This document shows positions 5,317 through 6,077 of a stretch of 6,077 nucleotides of DNA, piece after piece. This DNA is from SAR202 cluster bacterium (GTDB lineage: Bacteria; Chloroflexota; Dehalococcoidia; SAR202; CAJWER01), in assembly GCA_030740335.1 (NCBI GenBank), contig JASLXL010000009.1, forward strand, positions 1 through 6,077, given 5' to 3'. Position 1 is the stretch's first letter; each line of letters opens with the position of its first letter. Below the pieces are notes generated by a model that saw only the letters and a program-made list of their open reading frames with translations, had not been told where the DNA came from and ran no database searches. The position numbers and the translations under genes were made by a program.

Positions 5317-6077
5317 ATGCCCTCTCGGACTACGTCAGTGATCCAATATCCAACCGACAATCGCATCGTCGTAAACGGCCTTAGTATGCACTATCGCGAT
5401 TGGGGCGGGTTTGGAGACCTGGTTGTGCTGCTACACGGCCTTGCGTCAAACTGCCGCTTTTGGGACCTAGTAGCACCACTCCTGACTCGCAATTTCACAG
5501 TCCTGGCCCTGGATCAGAGGGGCCATGGCAGCACCGACAAACCTGACAGTGGATATGATTTTGCCACCGTAGCCGACGATCTACTGGGATTCCTGCAGTC
5601 TATCGGCGCCGAGCGGCCCCTCATAGTAGGGCACTCCTGGGGCGGCAACGTTGCTCTCGAGCTAGCGGCTCGTCACCCCTCTGTGCCACGGGCACTGTGC
5701 CTGGTGGACGGCGGACTGATCGAACTTTGCACCGTACCAGAGATGTCTCTTGAGAAGGCAAGAGTGGACCTAGCCCCACCGGATATGACCCATCTCACGA
5801 TGGGACAGCTGCTCGAGATGGCAAAGGGCCACCTGCCCAACGGACGAGGAACAGCCCCCGAGATAAAAGACTTTCTGCAGGCCAATTTCGACGTCGTCGA
5901 AGATGGCACCATACGCCCAAAGCTTACGCGTGAAAACCACATGCGGATCATTGAGGCGATGTGGGGCCACAAGCCCTCTCGGAGCATGGGCTTGGTCAAT
6001 TGTCCGGTTCTACTAATGCCGGCAAGGCAGGACGGCGACGAGGCTGTGGCGGAGCGGCGATTTGGCAGTGAGCAGGC
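5317..6077 (+). CDS. Alpha/beta-fold hydrolase, 3'-truncated by the window edge
   Basis: The frame from the ATG at 5317 has no stop before the window ends, giving 253 codons of a serine hydrolase of the alpha/beta superfamily. Visible landmarks, numbered from Met1: the first strands around RIVVNGLSMHYRDWG (16-30), the oxyanion HG in VVLLHGLASNCRFWD (His40, Gly41), the ALDQRGHGSTDKP loop (64-76), the nucleophile elbow GHSWGG with Ser107, and LVDGG (129-133) at the end of the next strand. A lid-like region follows, and then the strand CPVLLMPARQDG, where the catalytic acid often sits. The catalytic histidine must lie beyond the right edge, so completeness of the triad cannot be judged. Family lengths near 280-300 residues suggest only 30-50 are missing. 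The substrate is not predictable; esterases, lactonases, epoxide hydrolases and C-C hydrolases share these motifs. It lies 46 nt after the PAC2 gene on the same strand and may be co-transcribed with it. Confidence 0.88.
   Translation, partial: MPSRTTSVIQYPTDNRIVVNGLSMHYRDWGGFGDLVVLLHGLASNCRFWDLVAPLLTRNFTVLALDQRGHGSTDKPDSGYDFATVADDLLGFLQSIGAERPLIVGHSWGGNVALELAARHPSVPRALCLVDGGLIELCTVPEMSLEKARVDLAPPDMTHLTMGQLLEMAKGHLPNGRGTAPEIKDFLQANFDVVEDGTIRPKLTRENHMRIIEAMWGHKPSRSMGLVNCPVLLMPARQDGDEAVAERRFGSEQ

Overview
The window looks like a stretch of bacterial chromosome carrying six genes, all on the + strand. It is moderately GC-rich, and all six genes have a similar composition. The best guess for the host is a member of the Chloroflexota (Dehalococcoidia/SAR202-like, possibly from an environmental genome). 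This rests on the general look of the proteins, an actinobacterial/chloroflexotal-type PAC2 protein, and an intergenic hairpin of the CGTCCTGAG...CGAAGG type that I recall from such genomes. It is inference and was not tested by any search.

Layout: (1) 2-1309 is the 3' part of nuoN, the antiporter-like membrane subunit N of respiratory complex I; the gene enters from the left edge. (2) 1310-1421 is a gap with a convincing sigma70-type promoter (TTGACC, 18 nt, TGC-TACACT) and a perfect 6-bp dyad over its -35 box. (3) 1422-2291 is nadK, NAD kinase. (4) 2304-2822, 12 nt further on, is a Nudix hydrolase of the ADP-ribose pyrophosphatase type, probably in the same transcript. (5) 2823-2927 is a gap with a repeat-like hairpin element. 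(6) 2928-4286 is a complete M20-family zinc peptidase. (7) 4287-4436 is a gap with a possible extended -10 promoter. It also holds in-frame codons that look like the true N-terminus of the next protein but offer no standard start codon. (8) 4437-5270 is a PAC2-family protein. (9) 5317-6077 is an alpha/beta-fold hydrolase cut off by the right edge.

The first three genes share a theme of pyridine-nucleotide metabolism. Complex I oxidises NADH, NAD kinase makes NADP, and the Nudix enzyme removes the ADP-ribose released when NAD is broken down. The remaining genes (peptidase, PAC2, alpha/beta hydrolase) have no obvious common pathway.

I see no mobile-element genes, CRISPR array, tRNA or rRNA, and no evidence of a new multi-gene system. 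The points most worth a second look are the missing start codon of the PAC2 gene, the dyad over the nadK promoter, and the hairpin element upstream of the peptidase gene.
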